From: GCA-2683135 sp964507445
GTDB lineage: Bacteria > Planctomycetota > GCA-002687715
Length of the DNA stretch: 64,000 nucleotides
Assembly (NCBI GenBank): GCA_964507445.1
Contig: CAZDQF010000013.1
Span: forward strand, 62,001-126,000
Reading direction: 5' to 3'
Shown here: positions 16,334 to 23,999 of the stretch, one piece after another
Layout of the letters: each line of letters opens with the position of its first letter
Numbering within the stretch: position 1 is the first letter of the stretch
Notes under the pieces: generated by a model
Databases searched by the model: none
The model's input: only the letters and a program-made list of their open reading frames with translations
What the model was told of the DNA's origin: nothing
Program-made: the position numbers and the translations under genes

Positions 16334-18636
16334 GATGCGGTGGGAGCTTCCTCTTCTTCCGTGGGGGCCGGCGTGGGCTCGGGCTCCGGCGCCTCGAACT
16401 GGGGCCAGTAGTCCTCGTCACGACCGGGGACGCTGAACTCGTACGCGCCGCGGAACACCTCGGGCGCCGCCTCGAAGTTGCCGTGATCCACCGGCGGAGT
16501 GGGCGTGCACCAGACCAGGGTGTTGGCCCTCCAGGGGTTCCTGTCCGTGCACACCTTGCCGCGGAACATGGAGCCGAAGAAGTTGTAGGCCAGCAACAGC
16601 TGGGAGAGGCCCAGCCCGATGGCCGCCCAGGTCATGAGCTGGTTCACCGGCAACATGCCGTGGAGGTTGGCGTAGTAGTACGGGTCGAAGGTGCGGCGCA
16701 GCATCCCCCGAGACCCCAGCACGTGCATGGGGAAGAAGGTGATGTTGAAGAAGATGAAGGTCAGGAACAGGTGGGCCATGGCCACGGGCTTGTTCATGAG
16801 CCGGCCGAACATCTTCGGGAACCAGTAGTAGATGCCCCCGAACACGGCGAACAGGGTGGCCCCGAACACCACGTAGTGGAAGTGGGCCACGATGGCGTAG
16901 GTGTCGTGGATCTGGATGTCCACCGGCGTGGCGGCCATGAAGATTCCGGACAGACCGCCCACGATCCACATGGAGATGAACGCCAGGGCCGCCACCATGT
17001 GAGGCTGGAACTGCATCCGTGACTTGTAGATGGTGCCCAGCCAGTTGAAGGTCTTCACCGCTGACGGCAAGGCGATGACCATGGTGGCGATCATGAAGGT
17101 ACGACCGAGGGTCGGGTTCATGCCCGCCTGGAACATGTGGTGTCCCCAGACGATGAAGCCGAGGCCGGCGATGGCGCACATGGAGTACACCATGGGGCGG
17201 TAGCCGAAGATGGGTTTGCGGGCGGCCGTGGACAGCATGTCCGAGACCATCCCCATGGCGGGCAGCACCATGATGTACACCGCCGGGTGGCTGTAGAACC
17301 AGAACAGGTGCTGCCAGAGGATCACCTGACCCTGTCCCTGCCCGCGGAGACCCGGAAGGCCGCCGTCGGAGACGCTGTTCACCAGGTCCCTGGCCGTGGG
17401 CAGGAAGAAGCTGGAGCCCAGGGTCCTGTCCGAGATCAGCATGACCATGGCGGAGCCCAGCACCGGGGTGGCGCAGAGCACCAGGAGCGCGGTGATGAAG
17501 ATGCTCCAGGTGGTGAGGGGCAGCCGGAAGAAGGTGAGGCCCGGGGCGCGCATCTTCACGATGGTGGTGATGTAGTTGATGGCGCCGCAGATGGAGGACC
17601 AGCCCACCCACCAGACGCCGATGCACCAGTAGGTCTGGCCGTCGCCGTCGATCAGGTGGGAGAGGGGCGGGTAGGCGGTCCAGCCGGACCCCGCGCCGTG
17701 GCCCTCCACGATGAACGAGCAACCCATGAAGATGAACGCCGGCCACATGAGCCAGTAGGACAGGGCGTTCAGGAACGGGAAGGCCATGTCGTGGGCGCCG
17801 ATCTGCAACGGCACCACGAAGTTCGCGAACGCCCCCGCCAGGATCGGGATGATCACGAAGAAGATCATGATCGAGGCGTGCATGGTGACCAGGATGTTGT
17901 AGCCGACCCCATCCATGGCCTGGGCTTGCTGGCCCCACTCCAGCTCCAGGCTCATGGGCGAGCCGCCGCGGTAGACCTCGAGGGTGACCGTGTCGCCGGG
18001 GCGCGTGGGGGGAGCGGACCAGCCCTTTGGGTCGCCGCCGTGGACATCGGCGGGGACCTCGGTCATGGCGCGGAAGCTGTCGAAGCTCCCCTTGCTGTCC
18101 ACCGGCCAGACGAACTCCTTCGCCCCGCTCGGGCCGTTGTACGTGCCCTTGATGGCGGTGATGACGTCGCCCCTCTGCAGGCCGATATCCTCCGCCGGTG
18201 TGCTGCCCTGGAGGGGCGCGTGGTCAAAGCGCTCGGGAGTGGGGGCCGCGACCACGAAGGCGTTGGCTCCCAGCTTCGCGACCGCTTCCGGCTGGCCCTT
18301 GAGGGCCTCGGCGGCCTCCTCCGGGTCCATGGCCTGGGCGCCGAGCCAGCCCTCTTCGCCGTACCACTGGTGGACGATGGGGACCTCGCTGCCCGGCCAC
18401 GCCAGCTGCCAGCGCACGCCCAGGGCCAGCAGACCTCCCAGAATCGCCCAGAGCAGGGACGACACCAGGAACTGCTTGCCGATCATCTTGTGGTCCATGG
18501 ACCACACGTAGCGGAAGAAGAACTTCGGGGCCGTGAAGCGGATCACGGCCATGACGGCGATCAGCCCGAGGAGCAGATACCAGGGAAGTGGGTTGACGTC
18601 GAAGTCGGTCGCCTTGGGTGCCTGAAGAAGAAACAT
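16330..18636 (-). CDS. ctaD: Cytochrome c oxidase subunit I, A2 type, with PDZ-like insert
   Basis: The catalytic heme-copper subunit. Low-spin heme ligand His253 is in 'VTMHASIMIFF'. The CuB region is 'FWFYSHPAVYIM' and 'WGHHMFQAG', and the distal heme ligands are in 'VAHFHYVVFG'. The Y-S-H-P-A-V-Y version lacking the helix-VI glutamate marks an A2-type oxidase. At 768 residues it is about 200 longer than usual. There is an additional N-terminal helix (19-36), and residues 83-240, between the first two core helices, form a soluble insert. Residues 145-235 of that insert resemble a PDZ domain ('IGLQRGDVITAIKG', 'RPGDTVTLEVYRGG'). That loop is periplasmic. Confidence 0.95.
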   Translation of the reverse strand: MFLLQAPKATDFDVNPLPWYLLLGLIAVMAVIRFTAPKFFFRYVWSMDHKMIGKQFLVSSLLWAILGGLLALGVRWQLAWPGSEVPIVHQWYGEEGWLGAQAMDPEEAAEALKGQPEAVAKLGANAFVVAAPTPERFDHAPLQGSTPAEDIGLQRGDVITAIKGTYNGPSGAKEFVWPVDSKGSFDSFRAMTEVPADVHGGDPKGWSAPPTRPGDTVTLEVYRGGSPMSLELEWGQQAQAMDGVGYNILVTMHASIMIFFVIIPILAGAFANFVVPLQIGAHDMAFPFLNALSYWLMWPAFIFMGCSFIVEGHGAGSGWTAYPPLSHLIDGDGQTYWCIGVWWVGWSSICGAINYITTIVKMRAPGLTFFRLPLTTWSIFITALLVLCATPVLGSAMVMLISDRTLGSSFFLPTARDLVNSVSDGGLPGLRGQGQGQVILWQHLFWFYSHPAVYIMVLPAMGMVSDMLSTAARKPIFGYRPMVYSMCAIAGLGFIVWGHHMFQAGMNPTLGRTFMIATMVIALPSAVKTFNWLGTIYKSRMQFQPHMVAALAFISMWIVGGLSGIFMAATPVDIQIHDTYAIVAHFHYVVFGATLFAVFGGIYYWFPKMFGRLMNKPVAMAHLFLTFIFFNITFFPMHVLGSRGMLRRTFDPYYYANLHGMLPVNQLMTWAAIGLGLSQLLLAYNFFGSMFRGKVCTDRNPWRANTLVWCTPTPPVDHGNFEAAPEVFRGAYEFSVPGRDEDYWPQFEAPEPEPTPAPTEEEEAPTAS

Positions 18637-18660
18637 GCGTGTCCTCGTGTATCGAAGCGC

Positions 18661-19902
18661 CTACTTCTGATATTCCTGGGCGTAACCAACGCGCACCGGG
18701 TTCGTGTCCCACCACCACCACGTGGCCGAGTTGTCGTCGCCGCCACCGAACCAGGCGGCGCGGTCTTCCTCTTCGTTGAACTCCAGCGCTTCCGTGGACT
18801 TGTCGGTCATCCACGTGCGGAAGTCCTCGGCGGAGAGCACCTGCATCTTGGCGCCCATGTTCGAGTGGCCTTCGCCGCAGAGCTCGGCGCACATGATCTG
18901 GAACGAGCCAGGCCTGAGCGGCCGGAACCAACCCGGAATGGCCATGCCGGGGACCGCGTCCTGCTTTACCCGGTAGTTGGGCAGGAAGAGGCTGTGGAGC
19001 ACGTCCATGGAGCGCAGATGGAACAGCACGTCCCGCTCCGGAGGAACCCGGAGGTCGTCTCGGGTGGTGACGTCGTCCGCCGTGGCGAACTTGCCGTCCA
19101 GGCCCGGGTAGCGGAAGTACCAGGCGAAGCGCTTGGCGACGATCTGCACCTCGATGGCGGGCTTCTTCGACGGAGAGTCGGCGGCCTCGGCCTTCGCCTC
19201 CATGGCCGCGAATGTCCCTCGGCCGGCCGTGCTCACGGGCATGATCTGCTTCATCTGCGTCCACATCTGGTTCTGCAGAAGCGCCAGCAAGACCAGGATG
19301 CTCACCACCACGAGGGTGGCGCCCATCTCGAACCGGTGGTTTCCATGGACGTACTCAGACTGGCGCCCGGGGCCGTCCCAGAAACACAGCACGCAGAACA
19401 GGAAGAACGCCTCCGTCAGGATGAACGCGATGCCGGTGATCCACAGGATCAGATAGAACAACTCGTCTACGGCGTCGCCGAAGCTGGCGTTGTTCTCGGG
19501 GAAGAACAGCGTGGTGCCAGAACTGTAGGACACCTCGGCGCCCACCTCATGGGCGGAGATCGGCGTGCCGTTGGCGCCGCGGCTCACCACCTTGAACGTG
19601 TTCGGGTTCTTGAGGAGCTCCGCGCCCGCGGTGAAGCCCTGCTTGGTCTTCCCGTCGATCCGCTGGATCTCGATCTCCTCCTCACCGATGCGGATCTTGC
19701 CCATGCCGTTGAACGAGGCCCCGTCCTTCAAGTCGAAGTACTGGGGCTCCGAAGGCTCCACCTGGGCGTCCCCGAGGGGACTCGCCAGGGTGGTGGTGGG
19801 AAGCTCGAACATGCCGTGCATGAGCCAGCACAGGCCCAAGATCAGCGCCAGGGAGACGGTGAAGACCGCTCCGTGTTTCTTCTGCTCCGGCGAGATCGCC
19901 AT
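18661..19902 (-). CDS. ctaC: Cytochrome c oxidase subunit II with CuA site
   Basis: The CuA ligands are all present: His303 in 'DVLHSLF', then Cys338, Glu340, Cys342, His346 and Met349 in 'CAELCGEGHSNM'. The aromatic electron-entry patch is 'KRFAWYFRYPG'. The 413-residue protein differs from the usual form: an extra N-terminal helix (about 11-30) is followed by about 95 extracytoplasmic residues before the normal two-helix hairpin, and there is an acidic C-terminal tail with four consecutive Trp. There is no fused cytochrome c domain, so an external donor (cupredoxin or multiheme cytochrome) is needed. Confidence 0.94.
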   Translation of the reverse strand: MAISPEQKKHGAVFTVSLALILGLCWLMHGMFELPTTTLASPLGDAQVEPSEPQYFDLKDGASFNGMGKIRIGEEEIEIQRIDGKTKQGFTAGAELLKNPNTFKVVSRGANGTPISAHEVGAEVSYSSGTTLFFPENNASFGDAVDELFYLILWITGIAFILTEAFFLFCVLCFWDGPGRQSEYVHGNHRFEMGATLVVVSILVLLALLQNQMWTQMKQIMPVSTAGRGTFAAMEAKAEAADSPSKKPAIEVQIVAKRFAWYFRYPGLDGKFATADDVTTRDDLRVPPERDVLFHLRSMDVLHSLFLPNYRVKQDAVPGMAIPGWFRPLRPGSFQIMCAELCGEGHSNMGAKMQVLSAEDFRTWMTDKSTEALEFNEEEDRAAWFGGGDDNSATWWWWDTNPVRVGYAQEYQK

Positions 19903-19967
19903 GGATCAGGTTCCCCCGAAATCAGTGGGCCAGGTTGCGGATCAAGCCGCCCCTCCCCGAGCACGCG

Positions 19968-19990
19968 GGGCGCCGCGTCAGACGGCGCCC
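19968..19990. terminator. Hairpin between cupredoxin and subunit II genes
   Basis: GGGCGCCG (19968-19975) and CGGCGCCC (19983-19990) form an 8-bp perfect inverted repeat with a 7-nt loop, starting just after the cupredoxin stop (20001-20003, minus). No T-tract follows, so it may be an attenuator or mRNA-stabilising structure setting cupredoxin versus oxidase expression. Confidence 0.4.
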
Positions 19991-20000
19991 ACCATCGGTC

Positions 20001-20993
20001 CTAGTTGGCCTCGACGACGGCCCCCTTGTTCTTCTTCTTCTTGTTGAAGCTGAACTGCAGCTGGACCACCTTGCCTTGCTTCACGCTGACGCCCTTGACC
20101 TTGGCGTACTTGTACTTCTCCTGCCACGCCCAGATCTCGTAGTCGCCGTCCGGCAGGCCGGTGGTATCGATCTCGAAGGTCCCGTCCGCCTTGGAGACGG
20201 CGAAGTAGGGGTGGTCGAAGAACGCCGCCATGGCCTTCATCCAGGGATGGATGTCGCACTTGAACAGGGAGGTCCCGATCTCTGACTTGGCGAACGGCTG
20301 CTTGGGACCGTCCGTTCGGTTCGGGGACTGGGTCAGGTTCCAGTCGCCGTTGAGCTTGGAGACGAAGTGAACGTTGTGCAGGGCGGCGTCGGAGTTCCTG
20401 ATCTTGACCGACTGCCCCAGCTGCACCGCCACGACGTGAGGGACGTAGCGGCATCCCACCTGGTCCACGATCATGTCGGGCTGCTCGCTGCCCTTCTTGC
20501 CGCCGTGTCCTTCGGGGACGTTCTTGATGTACACCACGACGTTCTGCACGTTGCCGTCCCCGTCGACCACGATGGCCTCGCCCTTCAGGCCGTCCGGGTT
20601 TCTGGTCGGGCAGTAGGCGTCGGAGCTGACGTCGAGGGTGCGGACGCGGGGGGCCTTGCCGTCCCACTTGACGCGGCCGACGACGGCGTTGGCCAAAGAC
20701 GTCTTCACCGGCTCACCCTTGACCACGGCAGCCTTGCCGCCGCCGCTACCTCCGCCCGAGGTCTTGCTGCCGCCACCGGTGGAGGTGCCGGCCACGGGCA
20801 GCACCGGCGCGCTCACGGAGACGGGAGAAGACAGCGGGGCGGTCTTGACGGCGGGGGTGTCGTCCTTGAGGTCCGCCACGAACGGTTGCGCTCCGGGGGT
20901 GTCGCCCGGCGCCTTGTACTCGTTGAAGGCGAAGCTGACGCCCACCAGCACCGCGCCCAGGGCGACGGCGCCAAACCAGTGTTTTGCTTCCAT
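20001..20993 (-). CDS. Membrane-anchored amicyanin-like cupredoxin
   Basis: A 330-residue protein. An N-terminal anchor (residues 8-23) leads to a long Ser/Gly/Pro linker and a cupredoxin domain with type 1 copper ligands: His206 (or His209) and Cys246-x2-His249-x2-Met252 ('CDIHPWM', the same spacing as amicyanin). A carboxypeptidase-regulatory-like beta domain ('GTFEIDTTGLPDGDYEIWAW') and a Lys-rich tail follow. AAGGAGG precedes the ATG at 20993. As the first gene of the oxidase operon, divergent from the cytochrome b complex, it probably shuttles electrons between the two complexes. That role is inferred from position and ligands. Confidence 0.82.
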   Translation of the reverse strand: MEAKHWFGAVALGAVLVGVSFAFNEYKAPGDTPGAQPFVADLKDDTPAVKTAPLSSPVSVSAPVLPVAGTSTGGGSKTSGGGSGGGKAAVVKGEPVKTSLANAVVGRVKWDGKAPRVRTLDVSSDAYCPTRNPDGLKGEAIVVDGDGNVQNVVVYIKNVPEGHGGKKGSEQPDMIVDQVGCRYVPHVVAVQLGQSVKIRNSDAALHNVHFVSKLNGDWNLTQSPNRTDGPKQPFAKSEIGTSLFKCDIHPWMKAMAAFFDHPYFAVSKADGTFEIDTTGLPDGDYEIWAWQEKYKYAKVKGVSVKQGKVVQLQFSFNKKKKNKGAVVEAN

Positions 20994-21122
20994 GATCGGT
21001 CCTCCTTGGCTCGGAGTCTTGAGCAGGGCTCCGTATGGCCCGGAGCACTTTCTGGGCCGAAGACGTGTCCGCGCCGCGGTTCCGCCGGCATGCACGCCGG
21101 TCGTCGGGTGCAACCCGCTACA

Positions 21123-21138
21123 GGTTCCGCACGGAACC
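21123..21138. promoter_or_regulatory. Palindromic operator candidate
   Basis: GGTTCCG-CA-CGGAACC is a perfect 7+7 inverted repeat with a 2-bp spacer, a form typical of dimeric regulators. Another GTTCCG copy follows immediately (21141-21146), giving a third half-site. It lies in the middle of the divergent region, where it could control both respiratory operons. The binding protein is unknown. Confidence 0.4.
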
Positions 21139-21223
21139 ATGTTCCGTAGCATCGGGCTCCAGGTCAATCCGCGAATCGTCAGGCCGACCCGGGGTTTGAG
21201 CCCCCCCCCGGCGGGCGCCAAAG

Positions 21224-21241
21224 TGCCGCACAGCTGCGGCA
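21224..21241. repeat. Short inverted repeat in divergent region
   Basis: TGCCGCA (21224-21230) and TGCGGCA (21235-21241) form a 7-bp inverted repeat around CAGC. It could be a second operator or a leader hairpin of the Rieske transcript; nothing distinguishes these. Confidence 0.3.
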
Positions 21242-21465
21242 GCATTGGTGTTGCGAGCCTTGGGCGTCTTCCGCGACGGACGCCGCCCGGCTTGAAGGGG
21301 TCCGGACGGAAACCTACCATGCGACCGTCCCGCGCGGGGTTGGACCGCCGGGCGTCCGTTCGTCGCTTGACGGGCATCGCTTTTGCTCCTCAAGAGGTGG
21401 ACCTTCCAGCACCGGGCTGGCGGGTCTCCAGGAGGCGGAAGGACTTCACAGAGCGAGGGGATCTC

Positions 21466-22065
21466 ATGGCCGACGCACCGAACACCGCTGGCGAGCCAAG
21501 ACCGGTATCCGCCGCAGCGCTGCGGCCGCGGCCGCCGGCCTCGCCCAAGAAGCGGGGCCCCAAGGTCGATCCGGAGGCTGGGGACCTCAGCCGTCGCGCC
21601 TTCGTCTGGCATGGGACCGCGGGGTTCATCACCCTGCTGACCATTTGCTTCGTGCGGTTCTTCTTCCCGAGGACCCTGTTCGAGCCGAAGACCCGCTTCA
21701 GCATCGGCTACCCCAGCGACTACGGCTTCGGCGTGGACACGAAGTGGCAGCAGAAGTACCGGATCTGGGTCTGCCGCGGGGCCTCAGGCCTCTACGTGAT
21801 CTACGCCCGCTGCACTCACCTGGGATGCACCCCGGACTGGAAGCCGTCCGAGAACAAGTTCAAGTGCCCCTGCCACGGCTCGGGGTTCGACACCGAGGGC
21901 ATCAACTACGAGGGGCCGGCTCCTAAGCCGTTGCTCCGCTGTTATTTGGAGCTGGATGCCACGGGCCAGGTCGTGGTGGACACCCTCAACCTCTACGACT
22001 ACGAGGGGAACAAGTCGTTCAAGGACGCCTCGCCGGCGTCTTCCGGTCCTCTCCTCGCCGTCTGA
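21466..22065 (+). CDS. Rieske iron-sulfur protein
   Basis: A 199-residue subunit carrying the high-potential [2Fe-2S] cluster of a bc1/b6f-like quinol oxidoreductase. Cluster ligands are Cys116 and His118 ('CTHLGC') and Cys134 and His137 ('CPCHGSGFD'); Cys121 and Cys136 form the usual disulfide. A Tat-type 'SRRAF' precedes the single N-terminal helix 'HGTAGFITLLTICFVRFFF'. The ATG at 21466 follows GAGGGG. It is the first gene of the rightward operon. Confidence 0.95.
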   Translation: MADAPNTAGEPRPVSAAALRPRPPASPKKRGPKVDPEAGDLSRRAFVWHGTAGFITLLTICFVRFFFPRTLFEPKTRFSIGYPSDYGFGVDTKWQQKYRIWVCRGASGLYVIYARCTHLGCTPDWKPSENKFKCPCHGSGFDTEGINYEGPAPKPLLRCYLELDATGQVVVDTLNLYDYEGNKSFKDASPASSGPLLAV

Positions 22066-22128
22066 GGCGCTTGGACACGAGAGAAACAACTCCGATCGAC
22101 GCCCCGCCGACCCAGACTGAGGTCAAAC

Positions 22129-23013
22129 ATGGCCGAGACCGACAGCAAGAAACCGGACCAGGAAGAACAAGGGAACGAGGGTGGTCTGTTCACCACCCTC
22201 CGATCCAAGGTCAAGTCTCCGTCTGAGTTCAACGAGGAGCTCAAGGAGACCCAGGTCTGGAAGTCCATCTTCCGTCACAAGCTGGACGACTCGCCGCGCA
22301 ACCGATCGCTGGCGGTCCTGTCCAACGTGTTCCTGCACCTGCACCCGGCGCGGATCAACCGCGACGCGGTGCGGTACAACTTCACCTGGGGGATGGGTGG
22401 GATCACGTTCTACCTGTTCATTATCCTCACCCTCACGGGCACGCTCCTGATGTTCTACTTCCACCCCTCCAAGGGGGAGGCGTACCGGGACATCATGTTC
22501 CTGCAGCACGACGTGCCGTTCGGCAACCTGCTGCGCAACATGCACCGCTGGGCGGCCCACGCCATGGTCATCACCACCTGGTTGCACATGCTCCGGGTGT
22601 TCATGACCGGCTCCTACAAGCCGCCGCGTGAGTTCAACTGGAACATCGGCGTGCTGCTGCTCCTCTTCACCATGCTGCTGTCCTTCACCGGCTACCTGCT
22701 GCCTGACGACCAGCTGGGTTTCTGGGCCGTGACCGTGGGCACCAACATGGCTCGGGCGACGCCGGTCATCGGTCACGAGGGGCCGTTCGGTACCGAGCTG
22801 GGCTTCACCGCGTTCAACGATGTGCGCTTCGCGTTGCTGGGGGGCTCCGTGGTGGACGCCAACGCCCTGCTGCGCGCGTATATCTGGCACTGCATCGCCA
22901 TTCCGATCATCGCCTCCGTCCTGATGATCGTGCACTTCTGGCGCATTCGTAAGGACGGCGCGATCTCCGGCCCGGCGCCGGTGATGCTCGAGGCCGAGGC
23001 GGCCCGGAAGTAG
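22129..23013 (+). CDS. Cytochrome b, N-terminal half (b6-like)
   Basis: This 294-residue, four-helix protein binds two b hemes. The ligand pairs are visible: His in 'NMHRWAAHAMVI' and 'TTWLHMLRVFMTG', and His in 'YIWHCIAIPI' and 'LMIVHFWRIRK'. 'YKPPREFNW' and the Qo-site helix region match b6/b-type proteins. A charged N-terminal extension of about 75 residues precedes the first helix. The C-terminal half of cytochrome b is the next gene, 13 bp away, as in split b6f-type systems. Confidence 0.93.
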   Translation: MAETDSKKPDQEEQGNEGGLFTTLRSKVKSPSEFNEELKETQVWKSIFRHKLDDSPRNRSLAVLSNVFLHLHPARINRDAVRYNFTWGMGGITFYLFIILTLTGTLLMFYFHPSKGEAYRDIMFLQHDVPFGNLLRNMHRWAAHAMVITTWLHMLRVFMTGSYKPPREFNWNIGVLLLLFTMLLSFTGYLLPDDQLGFWAVTVGTNMARATPVIGHEGPFGTELGFTAFNDVRFALLGGSVVDANALLRAYIWHCIAIPIIASVLMIVHFWRIRKDGAISGPAPVMLEAEAARK

Positions 23014-23026
23014 GGGACGAGGCGAC

Positions 23027-23986
23027 ATGAATATGGGACACCCCATGCTCGCGGAGATGGACTGGCACCAGCTCTGGTACCTGATCTCCCTGCCGGACAA
23101 CGTGCCGATCGTGCTGCTGCTGATCCTCTGCCCGTTCTACGTGTGGATGGCCTTCCGCATGGCGGCGCGGAATGACGCCCTGATCGCGCGCCTGGAGGCG
23201 GACCCGGAGTTGGCCAAGACCCATCACCGGACGCCGTTCCCCTACCGCAAGGAGTGGCCCAAGACCGTCCAGGTGTGGCCGCACCTGTTGAAGCGGGAGT
23301 TCCTGGCGGCGGTGATCGTCACGATCATCCTCATCGTCTGGTCCATCGTGTTGAACGCGCCCCTGGAGGACCCGGCCAACCCGAACCTGACGATGAACCC
23401 GTCCAAGGCACCCTGGTACTTCCTGGGCCTCCAGGAGCTGCTGGTGTACTTCGACCCGTGGATCGCGGGCGTGGTCCTGCCCTCCATCATCCTCCTGGGG
23501 CTGATGGCGATCCCCTACATCGACGTCAATCCCCGTGGAAACGGCTATTACACCTGGAAGCAGCGGAAGTTCGCCATCGGTACCTTCCTCTTCGGTTTCC
23601 TGGTGCTGTGGGTCCTGCTGGTGATCATCGGCACCTTCATTCGTGGCCCCGGATGGCTCTGGTTCAACCCAGGCGAGACCTGGGATCACCACCGGGTCGA
23701 TCATGAGTTCAACCGTGACCTGCACGAGTTCTTCGGCGTGGGTGGTACCTGGCCGGTGTTCTTCTTCGGGCTCGGTGTCCTGAGCGCGATGGCCGGCGCC
23801 ATCGGCGGCGTCACCCACCTGTGCATCAAGAAGATGGTGCCGGACATGCTCAAGCGCATGAGCGGCCTGCAGTATCAGGTGATGATGCAGTTGTGGATCC
23901 TGATGATGATCGTCGTCGTCAAGATCGTCCTTCGTCTGGCCTTCGTGGTGAAGAACATCTGGGTCACTCCGTGGTTCAACGTCTGA
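23027..23986 (+). CDS. Cytochrome b, C-terminal half (subunit IV-like)
   Basis: A 319-residue protein with the Qo-site loop 'KAPWYFLGLQELLVY', the PEWY-equivalent of menaquinol:cytochrome c reductases, and the preceding 'NPSKA'. It has one helix near the N-terminus, the three canonical subunit IV helices, and two additional C-terminal helices (around 'VFFFGLGVLSAMAGAIGG' and 'LWILMMIVVVKIVLRLAF'), making it longer than chloroplast subunit IV. It works with the preceding cytochrome b half and the Rieske protein. Confidence 0.9.
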   Translation: MNMGHPMLAEMDWHQLWYLISLPDNVPIVLLLILCPFYVWMAFRMAARNDALIARLEADPELAKTHHRTPFPYRKEWPKTVQVWPHLLKREFLAAVIVTIILIVWSIVLNAPLEDPANPNLTMNPSKAPWYFLGLQELLVYFDPWIAGVVLPSIILLGLMAIPYIDVNPRGNGYYTWKQRKFAIGTFLFGFLVLWVLLVIIGTFIRGPGWLWFNPGETWDHHRVDHEFNRDLHEFFGVGGTWPVFFFGLGVLSAMAGAIGGVTHLCIKKMVPDMLKRMSGLQYQVMMQLWILMMIVVVKIVLRLAFVVKNIWVTPWFNV

Positions 23987-23999
23987 GGCGCGTCAACCG

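Larger units (their letters stand above)
20994..21465. promoter_or_regulatory. Divergent control region of the respiratory locus
   Basis: These 472 bp separate the cupredoxin/oxidase operon from the Rieske/cytochrome b operon and must hold both promoters. No convincing coding frame is seen. Two inverted repeats stand out and are listed separately. The region also has a run of nine C (about 21201-21209). No clear -35/-10 pair was recognised, which is common for GC-rich bacteria read by eye. Confidence 0.6.

Noticed and set aside
17137..20004. A 955-codon open frame on the plus strand opposite oxidase subunits I and II
   Set aside because: It is an antisense shadow caused by GC-rich codon bias; the composition (Gly/Arg/His/Asp-rich, no domains) is not protein-like, while the minus-strand genes have full catalytic motifs.
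20638..21465. N-terminal extension of the Rieske protein back to 20638
   Set aside because: That part overlaps the divergent cupredoxin gene in antisense and has no conserved features; ATG 21466 with a ribosome-binding site gives the normal Rieske N-terminus.
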